From the NCBI GenBank assembly GCA_946221915.1, contig CAMIKG010000060.1, positions 1 through 27,295 of the forward strand: DNA of 27,295 nt. Direction: 5' to 3'. The position numbers were made by a program, and so were the translations under genes. Positions 7,787 to 17,031 of this stretch are shown piece by piece; position 1 is the stretch's first letter; every line of letters begins with the position of its first letter. Below the pieces are notes generated by a model. The model did not search any database. It was not told where the DNA came from and worked only from the letters and a program-made list of their open reading frames with translations. The stretch comes from an uncultured Erwinia sp. (GTDB lineage: Bacteria; Pseudomonadota; Gammaproteobacteria; Enterobacterales; Enterobacteriaceae).

Positions 7787-8571
7787 AGCGCCGCCGGACG
7801 ATACAGGCTCACCACTTCGCCGACGATCAGCAGGCTCGGCGACTGCGGCTGTTCCCGCGCCACGCAGCGCGCCAGTTCGCCGAGCGAGGTAATCATCACC
7901 CGCTGCTCCGGGCGCGTGCCGCGTTCAATAATCGCCACCGGCGTGCTGGCCGCGCGGCCATGAGCAATCAGCTGCTGGCTTAGCGCCTCACTCCAGGTCA
8001 GCCCCATATAAAACACCAGCGTCTGGCGCGCATCCTGCAGACTTTGCCAGTCCAGCTGTGGCTTGCCGTCGCGGCCATGACCGGTAATAAAGCGCACCGA
8101 CTGCGCCATAGTGCGGTGCGTCAGCGGAATGCCGGTCGCCGCCGCACAGCCGGTGGCGGCGGTAATCCCCGGCACCACGTGGCAGGCGATCCCCTCCTGT
8201 TGCAGGCAGATCATCTCTTCTCCGCCGCGGCCAAAAATAAACGGATCGCCGCCCTTCAGACGAATCACCGGCATCCCGGCGCGCGCCAGGTCGACCAGCA
8301 GCTGGTTAATCTGTTCCTGCGACATAGCATGAAAACCCGGCGTTTTGCCGACATCAATACACAGCGCCTCAGCGGGCGCCAGCGCCAGAATCTCCGCGCT
8401 GACCAGCCGGTCATAGACTACCACCTGCGCCTGTTCGATTAGCCGCAGCGCCTTAATGGTCAGCAGTTCGACATCGCCAGGCCCGGCCCCTACCAGCCAC
8501 ACTGCGCCGGGTTGATTACCACTGGCATGTGCGCTGAGTAATTTATCCAGTGCGGAAATTGTCCGGGTCAT
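7729..8571 (-). CDS. cobA: Uroporphyrinogen-III C-methyltransferase (SUMT), siroheme pathway
   Basis: This is 280 residues from the ATG at 8571, preceded by GCGAGG; a GTG two codons upstream overlaps that site and is less likely. It has the SUMT signatures GAGPGD (28-33) with LLTIKALRLI, VVVYDRLV and RLKGGDPFIFGRGGEE. It carries only the methyltransferase part of CysG and lacks the N-terminal dehydrogenase/chelatase domain. It makes precorrin-2 from uroporphyrinogen III using S-adenosylmethionine, the first committed step to siroheme. It is the last gene of the nas operon, 11 bp after nasA, and fits the demand of the siroheme nitrite reductase. About 20 extra C-terminal residues run antisense into the DeoR-family gene. 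Confidence 0.9.
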   Translation of the reverse strand: MTRTISALDKLLSAHASGNQPGAVWLVGAGPGDVELLTIKALRLIEQAQVVVYDRLVSAEILALAPAEALCIDVGKTPGFHAMSQEQINQLLVDLARAGMPVIRLKGGDPFIFGRGGEEMICLQQEGIACHVVPGITAATGCAAATGIPLTHRTMAQSVRFITGHGRDGKPQLDWQSLQDARQTLVFYMGLTWSEALSQQLIAHGRAASTPVAIIERGTRPEQRVMITSLGELARCVAREQPQSPSLLIVGEVVSLYRPAALYSATSTFTPSASKALIDC

Positions 8572-8582
8572 CGCCACCTCGC

Positions 8583-11246
8583 TTATGCTGCATCCGTGAC
8601 GTTGTCACGTAAAAGCAGCTGTTTCAGTTCAGGAATACAGGAGCCGCAGTTGGTGCCGCAGCGTAACGTTTTGCCCAGCGCCGCGACGCTATTGCAGCCG
8701 CTGGCTATCGCGGCGCGAATGTGCTCTTCCCCGACGCCAAAGCAGCTGCAGATGGTTTTGCCTGCACCACCCTGTGCCGCGCGCCCCGCCAGCAGCGCAT
8801 GCCGTGCCGCCGCGCTGTCCGGCGTCTGCTGAAACGCGCTGGCGACAAAGCCGCTGTCAATCTGTGGTCGCTGGCCGTCGGCATAAAACGCCAGCGCCAG
8901 CCTGCCGTCGCGCCAGCCCAGCACACGCCAGAACGCGCCAGCCCCTTCTGCGTATTGCAGCGTCAGCGCCGTGAGATCGCACTGCTGCGCCAGCCAGCTG
9001 CGCGGGTCGCCATCGCCTGCCAGCAGATATTGCGTCGCCGCGGCATGCGGGACCCGCGCCCACCAGCCAGCGGCCTGCAGCGGTTGCTGTTCAGCGACAA
9101 ACAGCATGCCCTGCCAGTCACTGTGCCAGCGACGCAGGCGCACTGCGGTCTGCTTGCTCTCCGGCTGACCCGAGTGCGGATCGGTATGGGGCGTCACCAA
9201 CTGATCCACTTTTCCCTGCGCCGTGAACTGCTGCGTCCAGTGCATCGGCACAAACAGCGTGCCCGGCTGCTGCGCCTCGCTGAGCTGCGCCCGCACCACA
9301 ATCCAGCCGTTAGCCGACTGCAGCCGCACCAGATCGCCTGCGCGGATCTGGTGGCGTGCGGCATCCTGCGGATGAATGTCGGCAAACGGCTCACTGAAAT
9401 GCTGCATCAGGCGCGGCACACTGCCGGTACGCGTCATGGTGTGCCACTGGTCGCGGATGCGCCCGGTGTTCATCAGCAGCGGATAAGCGTCACTGACCTG
9501 TGACTGCGGCAGTTGCGGTGTTACCGGCAGCAGCTGCGCTTTGCCATCAGCATGAAAGAAGCGCCGGGTGGTGAACAGCCGCGTGCAACCCTGCGGATGC
9601 TGCTGATTGACCGGCCACTGCACGGGCGTTAAACGATCCCAGTCAGCGTTGCTCAGCGCGGCCAGCCCGCTGATATCAAATGCCCGTGTGCCGTGATTTT
9701 CAAAGCCAGACAGCGCCGCATGTTCGCGAAAAATTTCCGCCGGGTGCTGCCAGTTAAACGCGTCGGCAAAGCCGAGACGCTGCGCCACACCGGCGATAAT
9801 CCACCAGTCGGGGCGCGCTTCACCGGCTGGCGCGACAAACGCACGCTGGCGGGAAATGCGCCGTTCCGAATTGGTCACCGTGCCATTTTTCTCGCCCCAG
9901 CCCTGCGCAGGCAGCAAAATATCGCCATACGCGGTGGTATCGGTCTGCTGGCTGACATCCGACACAATCACCAGTTCACAACGCGCCAGCGCCTGCGCCA
10001 CGCGGTTAGCGTCCGGCAGCGATACCGCCGGATTCGTGCCCATCACCCACACTGCTTTAACCTCACCGCGACCGATGGCCTCGAACAGCTCAACCGCTTT
10101 CAGTCCCGGCTGGGTCGCCACCCGCTCGCTGCCCCAGAAACGGCGCAGGCGATCGATATCTTCCCCGGTAAAGTTCATATGCGCCGCCAGCTGATTCGCC
10201 AGCCCGCCCACTTCGCGACCGCCCATGGCATTCGGCTGACCGGTCAGGGAAAACGGTCCGCTGCCCGCACGGCCAATTTTCCCCGCCAGCAAGTGAGCAT
10301 TAATGATGGCGTTACATTTATCACTGCCGCTGGACGACTGATTGATGCCCATGCAGTACAGCGTCAGCGCCGTGGCGCTGGCGGTGAAACGCTGATAAAA
10401 GGTCTCCACCTGCGCCACCTCCAGCTGGCAGAACGCCGCCACGCGCGCGCTGCTCCACTGTCGCGCCTGCGCCAGCGTCTCCTCCACGCCGTTGAGGTGC
10501 GCCAGCATCGTGGGGTCAATGCCCTGATGCTGCTCCAGCCACGCCAGCAGGCCATTAAATAGCGCAGCGTCACTGCCTGCGCGCAGCGCCAGATGCTGAT
10601 CGGCGAGGTCGCAGGTGGCGGTACGACGCGGATCGATGACCACTACCTGCAGCTGCGGGCGCTGTTTTTTCGCCGCCACCAGCCGCTGATAAGCGACCGG
10701 ATGCGCCCAGGCGGTATTCGAACCGACCAGCACCACCAGATCGCTGTGGTCGAAATCCTCGTAGCAGCACGGCACCGCATCGGCGCCAAACGCGCGCTTA
10801 TAGCCCACCACGGCGGACGCCATACACAGCCGCGAATTGGTATCGATATTGGCGACGCCGAGAAAGCCCTTCATCAGCTTGTTAGCGGCGTAATAATCTT
10901 CGGTTAACAGCTGGCCCGAAGCGTAAAACGCCACCGCCTGCGGTCCATGCTGATCAATAATCGCCTGCAGACGGCTGGCGGCCTGATCCAGCGCCTGTGG
11001 CCAGCTGACGCGCTCGCCATCCACCTGCGGATACAGCAGGCGTCCCTGCTGGCCGAGCGTTTCCCCGAGCGCCGCGCCTTTCACGCACAGACGGCCATGA
11101 TTCGCCGGATGCTGACTGTCGCCGCTGACCTGATGCTGGCCGTCCGGCGCGGCGCTTACCGTTACCCCGCAGCCCACGCCGCAGTACGGACAGGTGCTGC
11201 CGATCGCTGCGCCCGGCGTGGCGCAGGCAACGCCGACGCGTTTCAT
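8583..11246 (-). CDS. nasA: Assimilatory nitrate reductase catalytic subunit
   Basis: This is an 887-residue cytosolic molybdopterin enzyme reducing nitrate to nitrite. The N-terminal [4Fe-4S] cluster ligands are Cys19, Cys22, Cys26 and Cys54 (CPYCGVGC, then GRLC). Molybdopterin oxidoreductase segments follow, including VVIDPRRTATCDLAD, MGINQSSSG and GTNPAVSLPD, and the molydopterin dinucleotide-binding domain around NTGRIRDQWHTMTRT. A BFD-like [2Fe-2S] domain ends the protein, with Cys833, Cys835, Cys867 and Cys870, as in Klebsiella NasA. It overlaps the nasCB stop by four bases (ATGA), which indicates coupled translation. Electrons should come from the NasC part of the upstream protein. Confidence 0.96.
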   Translation of the reverse strand: MKRVGVACATPGAAIGSTCPYCGVGCGVTVSAAPDGQHQVSGDSQHPANHGRLCVKGAALGETLGQQGRLLYPQVDGERVSWPQALDQAASRLQAIIDQHGPQAVAFYASGQLLTEDYYAANKLMKGFLGVANIDTNSRLCMASAVVGYKRAFGADAVPCCYEDFDHSDLVVLVGSNTAWAHPVAYQRLVAAKKQRPQLQVVVIDPRRTATCDLADQHLALRAGSDAALFNGLLAWLEQHQGIDPTMLAHLNGVEETLAQARQWSSARVAAFCQLEVAQVETFYQRFTASATALTLYCMGINQSSSGSDKCNAIINAHLLAGKIGRAGSGPFSLTGQPNAMGGREVGGLANQLAAHMNFTGEDIDRLRRFWGSERVATQPGLKAVELFEAIGRGEVKAVWVMGTNPAVSLPDANRVAQALARCELVIVSDVSQQTDTTAYGDILLPAQGWGEKNGTVTNSERRISRQRAFVAPAGEARPDWWIIAGVAQRLGFADAFNWQHPAEIFREHAALSGFENHGTRAFDISGLAALSNADWDRLTPVQWPVNQQHPQGCTRLFTTRRFFHADGKAQLLPVTPQLPQSQVSDAYPLLMNTGRIRDQWHTMTRTGSVPRLMQHFSEPFADIHPQDAARHQIRAGDLVRLQSANGWIVVRAQLSEAQQPGTLFVPMHWTQQFTAQGKVDQLVTPHTDPHSGQPESKQTAVRLRRWHSDWQGMLFVAEQQPLQAAGWWARVPHAAATQYLLAGDGDPRSWLAQQCDLTALTLQYAEGAGAFWRVLGWRDGRLALAFYADGQRPQIDSGFVASAFQQTPDSAAARHALLAGRAAQGGAGKTICSCFGVGEEHIRAAIASGCNSVAALGKTLRCGTNCGSCIPELKQLLLRDNVTDAA

Positions 11247-14200
11247 ACCGCTTCCGCCATGGTGATCGTGGTCAACGGCTGCGGTGCACTGGCCACCAGC
11301 ACCACGCCATTCTCCAGCTTCATCGGCCAGCTGCGCAGCTGCAGTTCCGGCTTGTCGAGACTCTGCCCATCCGCCAGGCGGAAACGCTGCTTATACAGCG
11401 GCGAGATCACCACCGGCTCACCGGCAACATCGCCAAGAATGCCGCGCGACATCACGCTGGCGTGGGTGCCTGGTTCGTTATCATCCAGCGCATACAGCTG
11501 GTCGCCAAAGCGGAACAGCGCGATGCGCTGATTACCCAGCCGCGCGCCAATCCCGGCCTGCGGCGGAATCTCATCCACGCGGCATAACGCGCTCCACGGC
11601 TGTGACGGCAGTTCCAGCAACGGAATGCGCTGCTCGCGCGCCGGACGAATCTGTCCGCGTTCCATCTCCCAGCGCACCGTCTCATCGGCTTCGCTGCTGT
11701 TGACCGTCGGACGGAACAGCGCCAGCCGGTCGGCACTCTCCAGCGTGGTCTGCCATTCGCACTGATACGCGTCCACCACCCGCTGCATCTCCTGCTCCAG
11801 CTCGCAGCCAATACCGAGGCTGTCGTCAATCACCACCGCACGCAGATAGTCGAGCCCGCCTTCCATATTGTCCATCCACACGCTGGTGCGCTGCAGACGA
11901 TCAGCAGTACGCACATAGAACATCAGCAGCCGGTCGACGTAACGCAGCAGCGTGTCATCATCGAGGTCGCTGGCGAACAGATCGGCATGGCGCGGCTTCA
12001 TGCCGCCATTACCGCAGACATACAGGTTCCAGCCTTTGTCGGTGGCGATCACGCCGATATCTTTGCTCTGCGCTTCGGCGCATTCGCGGGTGCAGCCGGA
12101 CACCGCCATTTTGATTTTGTGCGGCGCACGCAGTCCCTTGTAGCGGTTCTCCAGCTGAATGGCGAAGCCAGTGGAATCCTGCACGCCGTAACGACACCAG
12201 GTGGAACCGACGCAGGATTTCACCGTGCGCAGCGATTTGCCGTAGGCGTGGCCGGTTTCAAAGCCTGCGTCCACCAGCTCCTGCCAGATCAGCGGCAGCT
12301 GGTCGAGCCGCGCGCCGAACAGGTCGATACGCTGGCCGCCGGTAATTTTGCTGTACAGGTTGTAGCGCTGGGCAATCTGGCCGATGGCAATCAGCCCCTG
12401 CGCGGTGATCTCCCCGGCAGGCACGCGCGGCACCACCGAATAGCTGCCATCTTTCTGGATATTGGCGAAGTAACGGTCGTTGGTATCCTGCAGCGGCAGG
12501 TGTTGCGGTTTCAGCAGGTATTCATTCCAGCAGGAGGCCAGCATCGACCCCACCAGCGGCTTGCACACTTCACAGCCGTGACCGCGCCCATAACTCGCCA
12601 GCAGCTGGTCGAAGCTTTTGATCTGATGAACGCGGATCAGGTGATACAGCTCCTGACGCGACCATGGGAAGTGCTCGCAAATATCTTTCTTCACTTCCAC
12701 GCCGAGGTTTTCCAGCTGGAACTCCATCACCTGTTTCACCAGCGCCGCGCAGCCGCCGCAGCCGGTGGCCGCTTTGGTGCAGCTTTTAATCGTCGCCATA
12801 TCGCCCGCGCCGCCAGCGACCGCCGAGCAGATATCCCCTTTGCTGACGTTATGGCAGGAGCAGATCTGCGCGCTGTCCGGCAGCGCCGCCACGCCCAGCG
12901 CTTTCACCGGTTCGCCCGCACTGGCAGGCAGAATCAGCGTTTCCGGCGCGTCCGGCAGCGCCATATCGTTCAGCATCATCTGCAGCAGCGTGCTGTATTC
13001 GCTGCTGTCGCCCACCAGCACCGCGCCCAGCAATTTTTTGTTATCCGCCGACACCACGATCTTTTTGTAGATCTCCTGTGGACCATTGGTCCAGTGGTAG
13101 CTCTGGCTGCCTGCGGTGCGGCCATGGGCATCGCCAATCGATGCCACTTCCACGCCGAGCAGCTTCAGTTTGGTGCTCATATCCGCGCCGCTAAAGGCGG
13201 CGGCTTCCCCTGCCAGTGTGGCGGCCAGTACGCGCGCCATCTGGTAGCCAGGCGCTACCAGGCCAAAGATCTGCCCGTGCCACAGCGCACATTCGCCGAT
13301 GGCGCTGATGCTGGCGTCAGAGGTGGTACAGGCATCATCAATCACAATGCCGCCGCGTGCGCCGATCTCCAGTTGTGCCGCGCGCGCCAGCTGATCGCGC
13401 GGACGAATTCCTGCGGAAAACAGCACCAGATCGGTGTTCAGCGTCGCACCATCGGCAAAGTGCAGCGTCATGCTGCCATCCGCTTCCGTGGTAATTTCGC
13501 GCGTCTCTTTGCTGCTATGCACCTGTACGCCCAGCGCCTCGATTTTGCGCCGCAGCATGCCTGCGCCGCCATCATCCAGCTGCACCGCCATCAGACGCGG
13601 CGCGAACTCCACCACATGCGTTTCCAGCCCCAGTTGTTTCAGCGCATTCGCCGCTTCGAGTCCCAGCAGCCCGCCGCCAATCACCACACCGCGCGTCGAC
13701 TGCTGCGCCCGGGCGGCAATGGCATCGAGATCGTCGAGGGTGCGATAGACAAAACAGTTCGCGCCCTGGCCACCGGGGATCGGTGGCACAAACGGTGCCG
13801 AGCCGGTCGCCAGCACCAGTTTATCCCACGCCATTTCGTGACCGCTGGCGTCGCGCAGCGATTTGCGTTCGCGATCAATCGCCACCACTTCACTGCCGCT
13901 GCGCAGCTCGATGCCGTGTTCAGTAAAGAAGTTCTCTTTCACCAGCGACAGATCGGCATGGCTTTTACCGGCGAAATATTCCGACAGATGCACCCGATCG
14001 TAGGCCACCTGCCGCTCTTCGCCGTACACCACCACCTGATAATGCTGATGCAGCTGCTTCTCCACCAGTTGCTCGACAAAGTGGTGCCCCACCATACCGT
14101 GACCAATCACGACTAATACCGGTTTGCTCATCACATTCCTTCCTGCAGCGCACGGCTGCCTGTTGGGTTCTTGTGCATCAAACAGCGCGGCGGCGGAAAC

Positions 14201-15331
14201 CACCGCGCCATGCTGTAATTTTTTTATTAGCGTCGCCGCCTGGCTGATATCGCCATACAGCAGCACGCCGCGTAACACGCCGTCGCGCAGCAGCAGACGG
14301 CGATAATCCCCGCTGATGGGATCGAAACTGCTAAGGGTTTGATCGCCCGGCAGCTGCTGGTTTTCACCGGCGCTGAAGACGTCGATGCCGGTCACTTTCA
14401 GCCGGATGCCATGCTGGACGGAGTGGAAATCGGCCAGCGCACAACCCGCCAGCTGATGGGCGAGAATTTCCGCCTGTTGCAGACAGGGCGCCAGCAGGCC
14501 AAAGGTTTCACCGCCGATTTCGCAGCACTCGCCCAGCGCGTAAATTGCCGGATGCGTGGTTTGCAGCTGACCGTTCACCTCAATGCCGCGCCCGCAGGCC
14601 AGCCCGGCGGCGCGCGCCAGTTGCTGTTCCGGCAGCACGCCAACCGCGACTACCACCTGCGCCGCAGCCAGCTGCTCGCCTGTCGACAACGTGACACTGT
14701 CACCATTAATCGCGACGATTTCCCGTGCCAGCCAGCAGTGAATGCCGCGCTGCTGCAGCGAGGCATGCAGCAGTTCACCGGCATGCTGATCCAGCTGGCG
14801 ATCAAGCAACCATGGGTGACGATGCACCAGCACCACCTCGCGCCCGCGCAGGCGTAACGCCGCTGCCGCCTCGATACCGAGCACACCGCCGCCCAGCACC
14901 ACCACCGGTCCTGGACGACTCAGCATGCGTTCCACATCCGCCAGCGAGCGGAAACCGCTGACGTGCGGCTGCTCGATACCGCGAATCGGTGGCATCAGCG
15001 GCTGCGAACCGGTAGCGAACACCAGCCGATCCCAGGATAACTGGCGTTTATCGGTGGTGATCTGGCGCGCCTCGCAATCCACCGCCAGCACCGTTTCATC
15101 CATCAGCAGGGTGACGCCGTGGTCGGCATACCACTGCGGCGTATGCAGCAGCGTCTCGGCAAAGGCTTTTTCACCGCTCAGCACCGGCGACAACATAATG
15201 CGGTTGTAGTTGCCCTGCGCCTCGCGGCCAATCACCGTGATGCGGTAGCGCTGCGGCGCCAGCTGCAGCAGGGTTTCCACCATGCGCATCCCCGCCATGC
15301 CGTTGCCAATCACCAGCAGATGTTCCACCAT
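11243..15331 (-). CDS. nasB: Fused NasC-NasB: nitrate reductase electron-transfer domain plus NAD(P)H nitrite reductase with NirD-like tail
   Basis: One open frame encodes 1362 residues from the ATG at 15331 (AAGGAGCG upstream). Residues 1-400 match NasC: a flavin/NADH oxidoreductase with GNGMAG at 9-14 and a second dinucleotide motif LGGGVLGIEAA. From residue 401 a NasB/NirB protein begins (962 residues): a second flavin reductase domain, two BFD-like [2Fe-2S] segments (about 421-470 and 500-530 of the NasB part), and the siroheme/[4Fe-4S] domain with Cys640, Cys646, Cys680 and Cys684 (NasB numbering). A NirD/Rieske-like C-terminal domain (about 848-955) has no Cys/His cluster ligands. NasC passes electrons to NasA and NasB reduces nitrite to ammonium. 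No stop codon separates the two halves, but the junction holds its own ribosome-binding site and ATG, so separate NasB may also be made. Confidence 0.92.
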   Translation of the reverse strand: MVEHLLVIGNGMAGMRMVETLLQLAPQRYRITVIGREAQGNYNRIMLSPVLSGEKAFAETLLHTPQWYADHGVTLLMDETVLAVDCEARQITTDKRQLSWDRLVFATGSQPLMPPIRGIEQPHVSGFRSLADVERMLSRPGPVVVLGGGVLGIEAAAALRLRGREVVLVHRHPWLLDRQLDQHAGELLHASLQQRGIHCWLAREIVAINGDSVTLSTGEQLAAAQVVVAVGVLPEQQLARAAGLACGRGIEVNGQLQTTHPAIYALGECCEIGGETFGLLAPCLQQAEILAHQLAGCALADFHSVQHGIRLKVTGIDVFSAGENQQLPGDQTLSSFDPISGDYRRLLLRDGVLRGVLLYGDISQAATLIKKLQHGAVVSAAALFDAQEPNRQPCAAGRNVMSKPVLVVIGHGMVGHHFVEQLVEKQLHQHYQVVVYGEERQVAYDRVHLSEYFAGKSHADLSLVKENFFTEHGIELRSGSEVVAIDRERKSLRDASGHEMAWDKLVLATGSAPFVPPIPGGQGANCFVYRTLDDLDAIAARAQQSTRGVVIGGGLLGLEAANALKQLGLETHVVEFAPRLMAVQLDDGGAGMLRRKIEALGVQVHSSKETREITTEADGSMTLHFADGATLNTDLVLFSAGIRPRDQLARAAQLEIGARGGIVIDDACTTSDASISAIGECALWHGQIFGLVAPGYQMARVLAATLAGEAAAFSGADMSTKLKLLGVEVASIGDAHGRTAGSQSYHWTNGPQEIYKKIVVSADNKKLLGAVLVGDSSEYSTLLQMMLNDMALPDAPETLILPASAGEPVKALGVAALPDSAQICSCHNVSKGDICSAVAGGAGDMATIKSCTKAATGCGGCAALVKQVMEFQLENLGVEVKKDICEHFPWSRQELYHLIRVHQIKSFDQLLASYGRGHGCEVCKPLVGSMLASCWNEYLLKPQHLPLQDTNDRYFANIQKDGSYSVVPRVPAGEITAQGLIAIGQIAQRYNLYSKITGGQRIDLFGARLDQLPLIWQELVDAGFETGHAYGKSLRTVKSCVGSTWCRYGVQDSTGFAIQLENRYKGLRAPHKIKMAVSGCTRECAEAQSKDIGVIATDKGWNLYVCGNGGMKPRHADLFASDLDDDTLLRYVDRLLMFYVRTADRLQRTSVWMDNMEGGLDYLRAVVIDDSLGIGCELEQEMQRVVDAYQCEWQTTLESADRLALFRPTVNSSEADETVRWEMERGQIRPAREQRIPLLELPSQPWSALCRVDEIPPQAGIGARLGNQRIALFRFGDQLYALDDNEPGTHASVMSRGILGDVAGEPVVISPLYKQRFRLADGQSLDKPELQLRSWPMKLENGVVLVASAPQPLTTITMAEAV
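14129..14145 (-). promoter_or_regulatory. nasB: Internal ribosome-binding site and ATG for stand-alone NasB
   Basis: On the minus strand AGGAAGGA sits six bases before an in-frame ATG at 14131, which starts MSKPVLVVIGHGMVG, exactly the expected N-terminus of NasB/NirB. The residues just before it (QPCAAGRNV) look like a linker or a former NasC tail. Initiation here would give a 962-residue NasB, close to its normal size. Confidence 0.65.
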
Positions 15332-15341
15332 CGCCCGCTCC

Positions 15342-16136
15342 TTATGCCGCGCTGACCTGTTTCTCATACAGGAACTGCAACACCTGCTGACGCAGATGGT
15401 GATAACGCGCATCCTCCGCCAGCTGCACACGTGAACGCGGACGCGGCAGATCGACCGTGAGGATTTCCCCCACCGTCGCCGCCGGGCCGTTGGTCATCAT
15501 CAGCACGCGATCAGACAGCAGCACCGCTTCATCCACGTCATGGGTAATCAGCACAATGGTGGTGTTCAGCTTCTGCTGAATCCGCATCACCGCATCCTGC
15601 AGATGGGCGCGGGTCAGCGCATCGAGCGCGCCAAAGGGTTCATCCATCAGCAGCACCTTCGGTTTCATCGCCAGCGCGCGGGCAATCCCCACCCGCTGCT
15701 TCATGCCGCCGGAGATCTCGCCGGGGCGTTTGTCCAGCGCATGGCCCATCTGCACCAGTTCGAGGTTATGGATGATCCAGTCGCGCATTTCCGGCTTACT
15801 CATCTCGCCGCGAAACACCTGGTTCACCGCCAGCGCCACGTTTTCGTAGCTGCTCAGCCACGGCAGCAGCGAGTGGTTCTGAAACACCACCGCGCGCTCC
15901 GGGCCAGGACCGGCGATTTCGCGGTTATCGCACAGCAGCACACCGGAGGTGGGCGCGGTTAAACCGGCGATTAAATTAAGCAGCGTCGATTTGCCGCAGC
16001 CGGAGTGACCAATCAGACTGACGGTCTCGCCATGGCGGATGTTAAAACTGACGTTATCGAGCGCCAGAAACTCACCGCTGGCAGTGTTAAAACGCTGGCT
16101 GACCTGCTGTACCTGAATAATGTCGCTCATGATCAT
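15342..16136 (-). CDS. nasD: Nitrate ABC transporter ATPase
   Basis: This is 264 residues from the ATG that overlaps the nasE stop (ATGA); a second ATG at 16130 is possible. It has Walker A GHSGCGKST (about 42-50), Q-loop VVFQNHSLLPW, signature ISGGMKQRVGIARAL, Walker B VLLMDEPFGALDALTR and the switch histidine in ITHDVDEA. It belongs to the nitrate/sulfonate/taurine ATPase group (NrtD, SsuB, TauB) and energises NasE. The stop lies 11 bp before nasCB. Its place in the operon settles nitrate rather than sulfonate. Confidence 0.94.
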   Translation of the reverse strand: MIMSDIIQVQQVSQRFNTASGEFLALDNVSFNIRHGETVSLIGHSGCGKSTLLNLIAGLTAPTSGVLLCDNREIAGPGPERAVVFQNHSLLPWLSSYENVALAVNQVFRGEMSKPEMRDWIIHNLELVQMGHALDKRPGEISGGMKQRVGIARALAMKPKVLLMDEPFGALDALTRAHLQDAVMRIQQKLNTTIVLITHDVDEAVLLSDRVLMMTNGPAATVGEILTVDLPRPRSRVQLAEDARYHHLRQQVLQFLYEKQVSAA

Positions 16137-17020
16137 TCTCCCCGTTTTTCCCAGCTAAAGCGCCGTGCCAGCAGCATCAGCGCCTGCTCCAGCAGCAGAC
16201 CGACCACGCCGATAATCACAATCGCGATCAGGATGTTTTCCACATTGAGGTTGTTCCACTCATTCCAGATCCAGAAACCAATCCCCAGTCCGCCAGTGAG
16301 CATTTCAGCGGCGACAATCACCAGCCAGGCGATGCCAATCGACAGCCGCACGCCGGTCAGTACCGCAGGCAGCACCGCCGGAAACAGGATTTTGCGCATC
16401 ACCGTCCACTCTGACAGGCGCAGCACCCGCGCCACATTGAGGTAGTCCTGCGGAATACGCTGCACCCCTTCGGCGGTGTTGATGATCATCGGCCAGATGG
16501 AGCAGATAAAAATGGTCCAGCTGGAAGCGGGTTCCGCGCGCTGAAACAGCAGCAGACCAATCGGCAGCCACGCCAGCGGGCTGACCGGACGCAGCAGCGC
16601 AATAATCGGATTCAGCATGCGCGCCAGGAAGGTAAAGCGGCCAATCAGGAAGCCAGCGGGAATGCCCACCAGCGCCGCCAGACCAAAACCGATCGCCACA
16701 CGCTGCAGCGAGGCCAGCACGTTCCAGCCAATCCCCTGGTCGTTGGGTCCGGCGTTATAGAACGGGTCGGCAAACAGTGTCATCGCCGCCTGCCAGGTGC
16801 TGAGCGGCGTCGGGAAGCCGCTGCTGTTGAGCGCTGCAATCTGCCAGATCACCACCAGCAACAGCAGGCCGCACATCGCCGGGATCAGACGTTGCATCAG
16901 CGGCCGCAGGCGCGGTTTTGCCGCACTGCGCGCGGCTGGGCGGGCTGACGGTAAGGCAATCACTTCCGCCTGCGTCGCCGGTTCGTTATTCAGCACCACA
17001 ACCCGGGCTTCACTTTTCAT
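16133..17020 (-). CDS. nasE: Nitrate ABC transporter permease
   Basis: This is 295 residues from the ATG at 17020, which follows GAGGAG; an in-frame TTG at 17035 would overlap that site and is rejected. A cytosolic head of about 40 residues, rich in Ala and Arg, precedes the first membrane segment (MCGLLLLVVIWQIAAL). Further segments and the binding-protein-dependent transport motif near LSIGIAWLVIVAAEMLTGGLGIG follow. It is related to NrtB/SsuC. It should carry nitrate (and perhaps nitrite) across the inner membrane with NasD and NasF. It overlaps nasD by four bases and starts 11 bp after the nasF stop. Confidence 0.94.
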   Translation of the reverse strand: MKSEARVVVLNNEPATQAEVIALPSARPAARSAAKPRLRPLMQRLIPAMCGLLLLVVIWQIAALNSSGFPTPLSTWQAAMTLFADPFYNAGPNDQGIGWNVLASLQRVAIGFGLAALVGIPAGFLIGRFTFLARMLNPIIALLRPVSPLAWLPIGLLLFQRAEPASSWTIFICSIWPMIINTAEGVQRIPQDYLNVARVLRLSEWTVMRKILFPAVLPAVLTGVRLSIGIAWLVIVAAEMLTGGLGIGFWIWNEWNNLNVENILIAIVIIGVVGLLLEQALMLLARRFSWEKRGE

Positions 17021-17031
17021 CTGTTTTCTCC

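Noticed and set aside
11987..14116. Long open frame (about 700 codons) on the plus strand opposite nasB
   Set aside because: It lies fully antisense to an unmistakable NasB, has His/Arg/Gln-rich shadow composition typical of GC-rich complements, and shows no domain or ribosome site.
14129..14160. Frameshift or lost stop between nasC and nasB as a sequencing error
   Set aside because: Both halves are in the same frame without any indel signature and the junction keeps a normal ribosome site; only a single-base change of a former stop would be needed, so I treat the fusion as real pending confirmation.
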